Of a stretch of 64,000 nucleotides of DNA, positions 1 through 7,839 are shown in pieces. Position numbers and translations under genes: made by a program. The DNA lies in assembly GCA_947647735.1 (NCBI GenBank), contig CANSLJ010000005.1, forward strand, positions 1 through 64,000. The letters are read 5' to 3'. The first letter of the stretch is position 1. Each line of letters begins with the position of its first letter. The notes beneath the pieces are model-generated. The model saw nothing but the letters and a program-made list of their open reading frames with translations, was not told the DNA's origin and searched no databases. This DNA is from an uncultured bacterium (lineage in GTDB: Bacteria > Bacillota > Clostridia > Lachnospirales > Lachnospiraceae).

Positions 1-60
1 GCAAGGGCTTACAGCCAGCGTCCCGAGCCACCCGTTTTACGGGTGGCGGCGACTTGGGAG
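1..60. other. Stem-loop region at window edge
   Basis: A perfect 9-bp hairpin with a TTT loop (GCCACCCGT / ACGGGTGGC) lies at about 28-48. Flanking CCCGAG and CTTGGG can extend the pairing outside it. No run of T follows on either strand, so it is not a typical intrinsic terminator, although it lies just past the stop of the minus-strand regulator gene. It could be the end of a structured RNA cut off by the window edge. Confidence 0.35.
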
Positions 61-65
61 AAAGG

Positions 66-338
66 TTATTTTCTGTGCTTTTTCTTCCGGAAATTGTTGA
101 TCTCTTCCTTTCGCAGGTCGATCTCCTCCAGTTCTTCATCTGTTGCATCAAATTGCAGGATATCCTGCACCTTGCAGTTTAAGATCAGGCACAGCTCATT
201 CAGGGTGGTGGAGCTGATCGCTTCGCCATGTCCCATCCGGCGGATCGTGTTGCTGGAGATGCCCCAATGATAGATAAGCTGATATTTGGTGACGCCGCGG
301 TTTTTCATCGTGCTCCACAAAGGATCGTAAGAGATCAT
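66..338 (-). CDS. XRE/Cro-type helix-turn-helix regulator
   Basis: This is a 90-residue protein that is almost entirely one Cro/CI-type DNA-binding domain. Residues about 12-60 read as the five-helix fold: YQLIYHWGISSNTIRRM looks like the turn and recognition helix, followed by a LNELCLILNCKVQDIL segment typical of small Firmicute XRE regulators. The C-terminus is a short, highly charged Lys/Arg/Glu tail. There is no sensor domain. Upstream on the minus strand is AT-rich DNA shared with the divergent gene at 564. A role as a local repressor is inferred from fold only. Confidence 0.75.
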   Translation of the reverse strand: MISYDPLWSTMKNRGVTKYQLIYHWGISSNTIRRMGHGEAISSTTLNELCLILNCKVQDILQFDATDEELEEIDLRKEEINNFRKKKHRK

Positions 339-563
339 GGAAATTCCTCCTGAGAATGCTGTTTATGGTGATAGGCTTATTCTAGTGCATATGTCAGAAA
401 TTAAACATATATTATATTTAATAGGTGTAATATATTATGCATAAAAATATTGCATTTATAATAAGAGATGCTTATAATGTTATGAGAAAAACAGGCAGTG
501 GTGAAACTTTATCGGGTTTTTTGTTCTCCTTTGATCAAGAGATAAGTTGAAGGAGAATTTTTT
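339..563. promoter_or_regulatory. Divergent AT-rich intergenic region
   Basis: This is a very A/T-rich stretch between the minus-strand XRE gene and the plus-strand gene at 564. It holds an ECF-like promoter (502-529, listed separately) and the ribosome site AGGAG at 551-555 for the gene at 564. Nothing else recognisable was found. Confidence 0.5.
502..529 (+). promoter_or_regulatory. ECF-type promoter candidate 1
   Basis: TGAAAC (502-507), a 16-nt spacer and TTCTCC (524-529) follow the layout of extracytoplasmic-function sigma promoters (TGAAAC, 16-17 nt, CGTC-like box). It lies about 35 nt upstream of the start at 564. The -35 box equals those at 958 and 2320, but the spacer and -10 box differ more than between those two, so this is the weakest of the three plus-strand sites. 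Confidence 0.45.
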
Positions 564-953
564 ATGAAAAAGCATGAGGTTTGGACAAAGGGGCTTATAA
601 AGAATACCTGTATCACGGAGGATGAGATAAAGAAGGATAGCGTGCGGCGCCTGCTGCTTCAGGCGATGATGCTTCTGGATGAAAAATATATCACGGGTTT
701 TTCAATAAAAGATTTTTCAAAAAAAAGCCTGAAGAAATACGAAAAGAGCCTTCGGAAAAATTTCTCGGATAAACAGGAAAATCTGCTGTGCTCCGCAATA
801 CAATACTTGACGGATGCATTTCCTGAAAAGAAAATGCCTGTAAAAAAGAAAGATATACCGCTGCTCATCTATCTGGCGGATGAGGCGGAGGATGCCGGGA
901 TCAGCCCCGGGCAGTTTTGGGAGTGGCTTGCTGCTTTAAAAAAATTTTTATAA
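564..953 (+). CDS. Hypothetical Lys-rich cytosolic protein
   Basis: A 129-residue protein with no signal peptide or membrane segment. It is basic in its first half (many Lys residues, including a KKSLKKYEKSLRKN stretch) and more acidic near the end, and it looks all-helical. Start is ATG 564 with AGGAG at 551-555. I do not recognise a family. An ECF-type promoter lies upstream, and a second one (958-985) begins just after its stop, so it may share regulation with the surface-protein genes that follow. Confidence 0.6.
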   Translation: MKKHEVWTKGLIKNTCITEDEIKKDSVRRLLLQAMMLLDEKYITGFSIKDFSKKSLKKYEKSLRKNFSDKQENLLCSAIQYLTDAFPEKKMPVKKKDIPLLIYLADEAEDAGISPGQFWEWLAALKKFL

Positions 954-957
954 AAAG

Positions 958-985
958 TGAAACCTTTTGGAAAAAGCGGCTCTCC
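958..985 (+). promoter_or_regulatory. ECF-type promoter candidate 2
   Basis: TGAAAC (958-963), 16-nt spacer, CTCTCC (980-985). The stretch from TGAAAC through the following CTTATA is almost identical over about 40 nt to the one at 2320, although the genes downstream are unrelated. It lies about 67 nt before the start of the gene at 1052. The conserved CCTTTT after TGAAAC matches the extended -35 of SigV-like ECF promoters. Confidence 0.6.
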
Positions 986-1051
986 CTTATACAACAGGAT
1001 AAAAAACTGTAAAAGAAAATACTTTAAAAACGAAGCGGAGGAGAAAAACAA

Positions 1052-1438
1052 ATGATGAATTTTATGAAGAGTGATATGGGGACAGTAGGACAGAGGATAA
1101 AAAAGCCGGCGATCACGGTGGGGCTGTTTTTTGCGGCACTTGTGCTCAACGTGATATTTGTCCGGCATCATGTGGGATATTTTCTGACACATGAGCTTTT
1201 AGGTTCCATAGGAACAAGTTTTATGATAGGTGGTTTGTGGTACGGGAAAAATATTGTGGCAGAGGCAGGCAGAGCGCCCGTCGATGAGGAGACGGGGGAA
1301 GAACTGCATCCCGGCGGTGTCAGCGGGACTACCTTCAGGCTGGCTTTGGCGGTAGCGGCAGGCGCTACGGTAGGCGCAGTATTTTTTGCGATTGATGTCA
1401 TAAGGCTCATATGTGGCAGGATAAGAAAGACTTCATAA
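1052..1438 (+). CDS. Small membrane protein of unknown function
   Basis: A 128-residue protein with three likely membrane segments at about residues 20-37, 44-62 and 96-118. Between the second and third is a short hydrophilic loop containing EAGRAPVDEETGEELHPGG. Start is ATG 1052 preceded by GGAGGAG at 1037-1043. The gene follows an ECF-type promoter and is 29 nt upstream of the start of the membrane-anchored surface protein at 1468, so the two are probably co-transcribed. No family recognised. Confidence 0.65.
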   Translation: MMNFMKSDMGTVGQRIKKPAITVGLFFAALVLNVIFVRHHVGYFLTHELLGSIGTSFMIGGLWYGKNIVAEAGRAPVDEETGEELHPGGVSGTTFRLALAVAAGATVGAVFFAIDVIRLICGRIRKTS

Positions 1439-1467
1439 TAGCGGAACAGGGAAAGGAGAAAAACAGG

Positions 1468-2304
1468 ATGAAAAGAACAGGAAAAATGACAGGATTCAGA
1501 AAAGCGGCATTCATGGCGGCGGTGATGCTGCTGACAGCTTCGCTGCCGGCCACAGCGCTGGCAGATGGATTGTTTGAGGGGGATATCGTGATATCAAATG
1601 CCTCCGCAGGGTATGAGTACAAGGCTTATGAAGTGCTTGAGACAGCGGGAGCAGGCGGCGAGGACTCCATATTTATGGCGACAGAGCAGTGGAAAGATTT
1701 TCTTGAGACAAATGAAAATGCCATAGAGATGCTGACACCAAATGATAACGATCTGTATAAAGAGGATGAGGAGAGCGTGCTCTATACCGTGAATATGGAG
1801 TCAGATAAGGCGGTCAGACGTGCCTTTGCGGAGGATGTGCTTCAGTATGCACAGGAAAACGGGATAGAAGCCACAGAAAGCATGACGGCAGAAGGCAGCC
1901 AGGTATCTTTTACAAGGCTGGTGCTCGGCATATATGTGATCGATACGGCAGGCGGAGCGAGAGTGACCGTCATGTGGGATATGGACTGGCAGTCGGAAAT
2001 AAAAGACAGCTATGATCCGGCGGCACAGGAGACGGAGAATACCGCGACGGAAACGGAGAAAGTTCCTGCGGCGGAAGCGGAGGAAATTCCCGGGACAAAG
2101 AAGGAGGCTGAGAACAGCGCCGAAGAAAGCGGCACTGATCAGGGTGCGAGGGCTGATACAGAGACAGAACAGGAAGAAGCGTCCTTGACAGCAGAGGAAG
2201 AAGCGCCAAAAGAAAAAAGCAGTATTCCTGTTATGACGGCGGTAATTGCAGCTGTCTTGGCAGCGGTGTTGATCCTGTTTTATTTCTTTAAAAAACACAG
2301 ATAA
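1468..2304 (+). CDS. Membrane-anchored surface protein, pilin-D1-like
   Basis: A 278-residue protein. Start is taken at ATG 1468 (AAAGGAG just upstream) because it gives a clean signal peptide ending in ATALA at about residue 32. Residues about 37-180 contain GDIVISNASAGYEYKAYEV near the start and LVLGIYVIDT near the end, which resembles the N-terminal domain of Gram-positive shaft pilins (an INNA..G.TYTAYKV opening and a LPLGYYLIDS-like closing strand). An acidic Glu/Thr/Ala linker (about 185-250) follows, then a membrane helix and a KKHR stop-transfer tail. No LPXTG sortase motif is present, so anchoring is by the helix. Probably paired with the membrane protein just upstream. Confidence 0.6.
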   Translation: MKRTGKMTGFRKAAFMAAVMLLTASLPATALADGLFEGDIVISNASAGYEYKAYEVLETAGAGGEDSIFMATEQWKDFLETNENAIEMLTPNDNDLYKEDEESVLYTVNMESDKAVRRAFAEDVLQYAQENGIEATESMTAEGSQVSFTRLVLGIYVIDTAGGARVTVMWDMDWQSEIKDSYDPAAQETENTATETEKVPAAEAEEIPGTKKEAENSAEESGTDQGARADTETEQEEASLTAEEEAPKEKSSIPVMTAVIAAVLAAVLILFYFFKKHR

Positions 2305-2319
2305 AAAATTTCAAAAAAA

Positions 2320-2347
2320 TGAAACCTTTTGGAAAAAGCGGCTCTCC
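2320..2347 (+). promoter_or_regulatory. ECF-type promoter candidate 3
   Basis: TGAAAC (2320-2325), 16-nt spacer, CTCTCC (2342-2347), inside a stretch of about 40 nt nearly identical to that at 958-999. It lies about 57 nt before the start of the secreted protein at 2404. Confidence 0.6.
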
Positions 2348-2403
2348 CTTATATAACAGGGAGCAGGAGCCCGAAAAAATAAAAAGTTAAAGGAGATAAG
2401 AAG

Positions 2404-3006
2404 ATGAAAAAGAAAATGATGATGACATTACTGACACTGGGTATGATGGTGTTTGGGAGCAGCATGACTGCGGAGGCGACGCCCGCAAGGATGCCGGACG
2501 GAGTACTGTTTGACAGCGATTATTATGTGGAATCCAATCCTGACCTGATGCCCATATACGGCAGAGACACGAGGCTGTTATATCAGCACTATGTGACCTG
2601 CGGAAAGGCGGAGGGAAGAGCGCCGCTGTCTGATGAGTTTGTATATCCGGAACTGCCGGCGTCGGTTTCCCCGCAGGGTTATACGATCAATGAGCTGCTG
2701 ATGATCTACCGCGGGATCATCGAGGCAAACGGCTACACATGGGATCCGAGCCTGAAAGGGAACTGGGATGAGACGATCGGCGCCCATGATATCTATGAGT
2801 GGTATAACTACTGGGATGAGTACAACGGCACAGGCTGGGGAACCGGATTTTTGGAGCCCTACAATATCGAGCGGAACGCCTACAGTGAAGTGCAGGCGCT
2901 TGGATACGGCAATGGTACACAGCACAGGAATTCGCGTTATTATTTTGAGATGCTGGGATGGGATAACAGCATGGGAATGATAGAAATCGTGGCATGGTCA
3001 GCATAA
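2404..3006 (+). CDS. Secreted protein with FDxxYY-NPD repeat unit
   Basis: A 200-residue protein with an N-terminal signal peptide (MKKKMMM, hydrophobic core, cleavage near MTAEA at residue 25). Residues about 35-75 carry FDSDYYVESNPDL and HYVTCGKAEGR, the two halves of a short module common in secreted Firmicute proteins (FD..YY...PD ... HY..G..EGR). The remainder is Trp/Tyr/Asn-rich (for example YEWYNYWDEYNGTGWGTG) and not recognised. Start is ATG 2404 with AAAGGAG upstream. Expression from the ECF-type promoter at 2320 is likely, which would tie it to the adjacent sigma factor gene. Confidence 0.65.
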   Translation: MKKKMMMTLLTLGMMVFGSSMTAEATPARMPDGVLFDSDYYVESNPDLMPIYGRDTRLLYQHYVTCGKAEGRAPLSDEFVYPELPASVSPQGYTINELLMIYRGIIEANGYTWDPSLKGNWDETIGAHDIYEWYNYWDEYNGTGWGTGFLEPYNIERNAYSEVQALGYGNGTQHRNSRYYFEMLGWDNSMGMIEIVAWSA

Positions 3007-3094
3007 AATACAGGATTATGGTTTTATTTCACAGGTTAATGTGATAAAGTAGAAAAAGACAGCAGGATAAAACATGGATAAGGGAGTTTGAAAG

Positions 3095-5416
3095 ATGGAA
3101 GCAACACGGGAATTGAAACAGGCAGTGGCGGATTACAGAGGGGGAAGGCGGGATGCCTTCACCCCGCTCTACGAAGAGTCCAGCAAATACATTTATACCT
3201 GCATCTACGGGGTGATGCGCGGTAATGAAAATGCGCAGGACGCCATCGGGGATATCATGCAGGATACCTATGTGGAGATCAGCCGGAGCATTGGGCAGCT
3301 CGGGAATGAGGACAGTTTTCTCGCCTGGGCGGGGAGGATCGCCACGCGGAAATGTTACGCATGGCTGAAAAAGAATAAAAAGTATGTACTGCTGCAGGAG
3401 GAGGACGATACTTTTGAGAATCTGGCGGATGATGAGAATATCATTCCGGAGGAGGTGATGCAGAACAGGGAGAAGCAGCGCCTTGTCAGGAGTATCATCG
3501 ATACACAGCTCACCGAGATGCAGAAGATCTGTATTGTCTCCTATTATTATAACGAACAGAAGCAGTCGGAGATCGCGCGGGAGCTGGGGATACCGGAGAA
3601 TACGGTAAAGACCAATCTGTCCAGGGCAAAAGCGAAGATCAGGGACGGTGTGCTGGATCTGGAGAAGAGACAGGGCACAAGGCTTTACAGTGTCGCACCG
3701 CTGTTGTTGTTCCTGTTCAAGGAGGATGTGGAAGCCTGCAATGTGCCCTATGGCATCACGGCGGGCGTAAGCAGCGCTGTGTCCGCAGCGGGTGCCGGGA
3801 GCGCGGCATCGGCGGCAGGAGCCGGCGGAAAAACGCTGATCGGAAAGATCGCGGGCGCCTCCCTCAAGGCGAAGATCGCGGCTGGCATCGTGGCAGCGGG
3901 CGTCCTGTCCGCCGCAGTGGGGACAGCGGTGTATGTGGCAGGCTCCGAGAAAAGGGATACCTGGGCGCCGGAGGAGATATTTGAGGAGGAAGATGCGTCA
4001 GATACTTCGGAGGCGGAGGAAGAGGTGATCCCGATGGAGCAGGTTCCCTTGTCTGACAGTGAGAAGGAAGATCTGAAAGTGTTGGCAGCCATGCTCACCA
4101 TGAACAGTTACTTCTTTGGCGAGGATATGGACCGGAATGAATACCCTAAAGGAGATGTGGGCAGAGGTGTTCAGATGATCACGATATTGGGGGCGGATGA
4201 GGCTTATGAAAAGTATCTGCCGCCGGTGGAGATAGATGAGATGAACTGGACCGGGTCTGTAAGCGTGGAGGACATGCGGTTTTATCTGGAAACCGTATTC
4301 GGTGTGCAGGATGCGGACCTGTCCGCCTATACTCAGGATGATAAGGTTGTGTGCGGACTGGGCGGAAATATCATAGAGACGGAAACGAGCATGGAACAGG
4401 CGGATACACTGGACGGCCAGGTCTATGAAATACGGGGAACCTGTTCTATTATGGAGGCAGATACAGAAAGCACGTACCCTTACTATCTGGTGGTGACAAG
4501 GAATGAGGACAGCATATTTGGATTTCAGGTGATGTCCATGCAGTATCGGGAAGGGGAGGAGAGCATACCGGACCACATCAACACCGAACTGCAGAGCATG
4601 GAGGAGAGTGAAACGGCGGATATCCTGCTCAATCCGGAAGCACACAGCGCCTATTATCCGTCCAGGGTGGATTATCAGAATGTGTATTTTGCGCTGGTGG
4701 ATGTGGATCAGGACGGGGAGGATGAAATCTTTCTGGGAAGTGCCGCAGAGCTGGATTTTAATGACGAGCCGTACTGGATCACGATCTTTAATATTCTGAA
4801 AGTAGATCGAAACACCGGGAAAGTGTCTGATTTTGATGGAGACATGGTCTATCAGCCTCTGGATACAAACTCATGGCATTTTTATGATACGGGAGTTTTG
4901 ATGACAAGGGCGGAGATTGGAGATGTCCATACGAATTTCTGGAACCTGCTAACCGGAGAATTTACGGATGCCGCGTTATGGGTGGCGGACGATCCCGACA
5001 ATAAGTTTGAGAGCGAAGGGCACAGTAAGATATATCGTGCCAACGGGCAGGACATCACAGGGGAGGAAGCGGACAGTTATTATCAGTCCCTGATTTCCGG
5101 GAATGAGATCCCCATCGTCTGGTGCGAAGTGAATCAGGAGAACGTGGAAGCGCTGATAACGGGGGGAAGCGTCAAGGCGGTTTCGATTCCGATGCCCTCC
5201 GGGCGTTATAGGGCGACAGACGATACGGAGCTGGCATTTTATAATGACAGCACCGTGACAGTGTCGGAAGGTAATAGCAATCATGTGTATGAGTTTACGA
5301 TCGACGGAGCGGGAAATCTGGTGATCGATCCAAGCGGCGAGGCGTTGGAGGGAACCTACAATGCGCAGACGGAGGAGATAAGGATCGGGGCGTTGAAGTT
5401 CAGGAAATGGAAATAG
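3095..5416 (+). CDS. ECF sigma factor fused to a membrane-anchored outer domain
   Basis: A 773-residue protein. Residues 1-190 are a sigma-70-family ECF factor: a sigma2 region (ENAQDAIGDIMQDTYVEISRS) and a sigma4 helix-turn-helix (QSEIARELGIPENTVKTNLS). An Ala/Gly-rich stretch follows and a single membrane helix at about 256-284 (KIAAGIVAAGVLSAAVGTAV). The remaining 480 residues would be outside the cell, acidic, with EF-hand-like DVDQDGEDE at about 546 and a lipocalin-like GRYRATDDTELAF strand region near the end. The fusion would hold the sigma domain at the membrane and may make a separate anti-sigma factor unnecessary. The three ECF-type promoters upstream are candidate targets. hydE starts 22 nt after its stop. 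Confidence 0.8.
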   Translation: MEATRELKQAVADYRGGRRDAFTPLYEESSKYIYTCIYGVMRGNENAQDAIGDIMQDTYVEISRSIGQLGNEDSFLAWAGRIATRKCYAWLKKNKKYVLLQEEDDTFENLADDENIIPEEVMQNREKQRLVRSIIDTQLTEMQKICIVSYYYNEQKQSEIARELGIPENTVKTNLSRAKAKIRDGVLDLEKRQGTRLYSVAPLLLFLFKEDVEACNVPYGITAGVSSAVSAAGAGSAASAAGAGGKTLIGKIAGASLKAKIAAGIVAAGVLSAAVGTAVYVAGSEKRDTWAPEEIFEEEDASDTSEAEEEVIPMEQVPLSDSEKEDLKVLAAMLTMNSYFFGEDMDRNEYPKGDVGRGVQMITILGADEAYEKYLPPVEIDEMNWTGSVSVEDMRFYLETVFGVQDADLSAYTQDDKVVCGLGGNIIETETSMEQADTLDGQVYEIRGTCSIMEADTESTYPYYLVVTRNEDSIFGFQVMSMQYREGEESIPDHINTELQSMEESETADILLNPEAHSAYYPSRVDYQNVYFALVDVDQDGEDEIFLGSAAELDFNDEPYWITIFNILKVDRNTGKVSDFDGDMVYQPLDTNSWHFYDTGVLMTRAEIGDVHTNFWNLLTGEFTDAALWVADDPDNKFESEGHSKIYRANGQDITGEEADSYYQSLISGNEIPIVWCEVNQENVEALITGGSVKAVSIPMPSGRYRATDDTELAFYNDSTVTVSEGNSNHVYEFTIDGAGNLVIDPSGEALEGTYNAQTEEIRIGALKFRKWK

Positions 5417-5438
5417 AAGTATTTCAGGTGAAGTGATC

Positions 5439-6503
5439 ATGCAGGAAGAAATATTACTGGAAAAATTAGAGCGGGAAAAGATCCTTTCCCGCTCACAATT
5501 TATCACATTATTGCAGGGATGGCAGAAGGAAGGCATTGCGCAGAAAGTGTTTGAAAAGGCGGGACGCCTGCGGGAGCGGTATTACGGAAAGGATGTCTAT
5601 ATCCGGGGGCTGATCGAGTTTACAAACCACTGCAAAAACGACTGTTATTATTGCGGCATCCGGGCTTCCAACGGTAAGGTCAGGCGGTACCGGCTGACGA
5701 AAGAGGAGATCTTATCCTGCTGCAGGAGGGGATATGAGCTGGGATATCGAACCTTTGTACTGCAGGGCGGAGAGGATGCGGGCTATAAGCCGGACGAGAT
5801 AGCAGGGCTGGTGGAGGCGATAAAAAAGGCGCACCCCGGCTGTGCTGTCACGCTGTCGGTCGGGGAGCACCCGCGGGCGGTTTACCAGCGCTGGTTTGAC
5901 GCCGGAGCGGACCGTTATCTTCTGCGTCATGAGACGGCGGATGATATGCACTATCGGAGCCTGCATCCCTCCTCCTGCTCACCCGAAAACAGGAAACGAT
6001 GCCTCTATGATCTGAAGGAGATCGGTTATCAGACGGGCTGCGGGTTTATGGTGGGCTCCCCGGGACAGACAGCGGAGCATCTGGCACAGGACCTGCTCTT
6101 TATCGAAAAGCTGCAGCCGGATATGGTGGGGATCGGTCCTTTTATCCCTCAACGCGATACGCCTTTTGGAGAGGAACCTGCCGGAAGATTTGAACTGACA
6201 TTGTTTTTGCTGGGGATCCTGCGGATCCTGCTGCCGGATGTTCTGCTGCCTGCGACAACGGCGCTGGGAACGATCCATCCGGAGGGGTTGGAGCTGGGGA
6301 TGCTCTCCGGAGCCAATGTATGTATGCCGAACCTGACGCCGGATGGAGTGCGGGGGGAGTACGCGCTGTATGAGGGAAAGGCTTCGGAGAAGCGCGGGAA
6401 TGCGGATGCGGCGGAGGATCTGCAGAGATTGAAAGAGCGCATGGAGAAGATAGGGTACCATGTGACGGTTGACAGGGGCGATCGCAGGAGGCGTTGCAGC
6501 TGA
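5439..6503 (+). CDS. hydE: [FeFe]-hydrogenase H-cluster maturase HydE
   Basis: A 354-residue radical SAM enzyme that helps build the 2Fe subcluster of [FeFe]-hydrogenase together with HydF and HydG. The radical SAM cluster motif is CKNDCYYC (CxxxCxxC) at about residue 64, preceded by YIRGLIEFTNHC, the typical HydE/BioB-like opening. Other family signatures are LQGGED, GFMVGSPGQT and GIGPFIPQRDTPF. Start is ATG 5439 with AGGTGA at 5425-5430; a GTG six bases earlier is also in frame. No other hydrogenase gene is in the window. The stop codon lies in a perfect palindrome shared with the convergent gene. Confidence 0.92.
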   Translation: MQEEILLEKLEREKILSRSQFITLLQGWQKEGIAQKVFEKAGRLRERYYGKDVYIRGLIEFTNHCKNDCYYCGIRASNGKVRRYRLTKEEILSCCRRGYELGYRTFVLQGGEDAGYKPDEIAGLVEAIKKAHPGCAVTLSVGEHPRAVYQRWFDAGADRYLLRHETADDMHYRSLHPSSCSPENRKRCLYDLKEIGYQTGCGFMVGSPGQTAEHLAQDLLFIEKLQPDMVGIGPFIPQRDTPFGEEPAGRFELTLFLLGILRILLPDVLLPATTALGTIHPEGLELGMLSGANVCMPNLTPDGVRGEYALYEGKASEKRGNADAAEDLQRLKERMEKIGYHVTVDRGDRRRRCS

Positions 6504-6523
6504 CAGGCAGATCTGCCTGTCAG
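6500..6523. repeat. Perfect 24-nt palindrome between convergent genes
   Basis: A 24-nt perfect palindrome (half-site CTGACAGGCAGA) contains the TGA stops of both hydE (plus) and the XRE/TPR regulator (minus). It can form a hairpin in both transcripts but has no T-tract on either side, so a simple intrinsic terminator is not clear. Confidence 0.7.
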
Positions 6524-7560
6524 AGATGCAAAGTTTTCAGTTCCTCCCAATACGGATTTCCCTTCATATAATCAAAAGTGTCCTCATCCAGAAACCCCTT
6601 GATCAGATTGTCCTTCAATTGGCGGAAAAAGGAGGAATCCACTGATCCGGACGGGGTATGGCGGTAAATGCCGGAATGGATAAAATCCGTGAGGGCATCG
6701 CAGTTTTCCAGAAGAATGCGCATGATGCGTTCGGTCTCCCCGACATTTTTTTCCAGAGCGGCAAGCTCCAGCCCGGGGGATGCCTCCTGGTAGGTGCCCA
6801 TCTCAAAAAGCCCGGCGAGGGCGCTTCGTATATCCACAAGTTTATGCGCCATATCGTGATCGCTATCTTTCATATACATGATGCAGAGATCGTTTAAGAT
6901 CATCTGCAGCCGGTTAAATTCAGAGAGCAGAAGGCTCTCAAAGGCTTTGTATGCCTCCTCCTTTTTTCCGGTATTGCAGTAGATGAGCGCCTGATACCTT
7001 TTTCTGTCAGGGCAGTCCGCCGGAAAATATGCAAGATATTTTTCGGCTTCTGCATAGCGTTCCTGACGGGTATAAAACCAGTATAATGATTCTGCCGCCT
7101 TTTTTCTGATCGTCTCGTCTTTCGATTCCAGCACTCTGAGATACCAGTCACAGATCTGCTTACTGTAATTTTCTTTATCGAGAATATCGTCGATCAAACG
7201 ATGGCTTTCCAGGAGCACCGCTGTATTCAGGATAAGCCTGAGGCAGTTCGGATATTCTTCGATCTTTTCCTTTGCGCAGGCGAAGGTCTTTTCATAGGGG
7301 GACGTCTCCAGCGCCCGGTCGAGTTCCTGGATAAAAAGAGAGATCTCCTCCTCCGTGAGATCGTCCCGGAAGGACAGCAGGATGTCCGTGGTGATGCCGA
7401 GGAGTCGCGCGATAGGCGCAAGCAGGCTGATATCCGGCTGCGTATGGCCTCTTTCCCATTTATTGACGGCGGGGGTGGTAACGCCAAGGCGGCCTGCCAT
7501 TTCCTCTTGTGTCATTCCAAGTTCTTTTCTGTATTTTCTGATAACATTTCCAATCGTCAT
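6520..7560 (-). CDS. XRE regulator with TPR-like C-terminal domain
   Basis: A 346-residue regulator. Residues 1-65 are an XRE helix-turn-helix (MTQEEMAGRLGVTTPAVNKW, then SLLAPIARLLGITTDILL). The rest is helical, with hydrophobic spacing like tetratricopeptide repeats (for example YLAYFPADCPDRKRYQALIY), a layout common in Clostridia for peptide- or stress-responsive regulators. The start at 7560 is preferred over the upstream in-frame codon at 7587 because the helix-turn-helix normally begins at once and GAGG lies just ahead. A fourth, weaker ECF-like box is upstream on its strand (7616-7643). Confidence 0.8.
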   Translation of the reverse strand: MTIGNVIRKYRKELGMTQEEMAGRLGVTTPAVNKWERGHTQPDISLLAPIARLLGITTDILLSFRDDLTEEEISLFIQELDRALETSPYEKTFACAKEKIEEYPNCLRLILNTAVLLESHRLIDDILDKENYSKQICDWYLRVLESKDETIRKKAAESLYWFYTRQERYAEAEKYLAYFPADCPDRKRYQALIYCNTGKKEEAYKAFESLLLSEFNRLQMILNDLCIMYMKDSDHDMAHKLVDIRSALAGLFEMGTYQEASPGLELAALEKNVGETERIMRILLENCDALTDFIHSGIYRHTPSGSVDSSFFRQLKDNLIKGFLDEDTFDYMKGNPYWEELKTLHL

Positions 7561-7839
7561 GGTATGCCTCGTTTCTGTGCCTGTCAAGCGCGCAAGTGTT
7601 TTAGCTGGCGGATAGCAGATGGTTAAAAAAGCAAAAGGTTTCGGGATTGTAATAGGGTGATCGTGATCAAATATCCTGTACCTATAGATTAACCGATGGC
7701 GGAGAAAAAATCTATTGAGGAAATATTAAAGAATAAGAAAATTTTTTGAGCAAAAATTAAAAGAAGAGGGAAGTTTTGTATGTAGAAGGTAACAAGAAGT
7801 TGTGGTAAAATATATGTTGGAAGTGTAGAGGGATTTAAA
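7561..7839. promoter_or_regulatory. Divergent control region of XRE/TPR and lysE-like genes
   Basis: On the minus strand, CGAAAC (7643-7638), 16 nt, CATCTG (7621-7616) resembles the ECF boxes near the window start, including the CCTTTT extension. On the plus strand, an extended -10 element TGG-TAAAAT at 7803-7811 probably serves the gene at 7840, which has AGAGGG at 7827-7832. Confidence 0.4.

Noticed and set aside
1468-2304. A sortase-anchored cell-wall protein
   Set aside because: No LPXTG-like motif precedes the C-terminal helix and no sortase gene is nearby.
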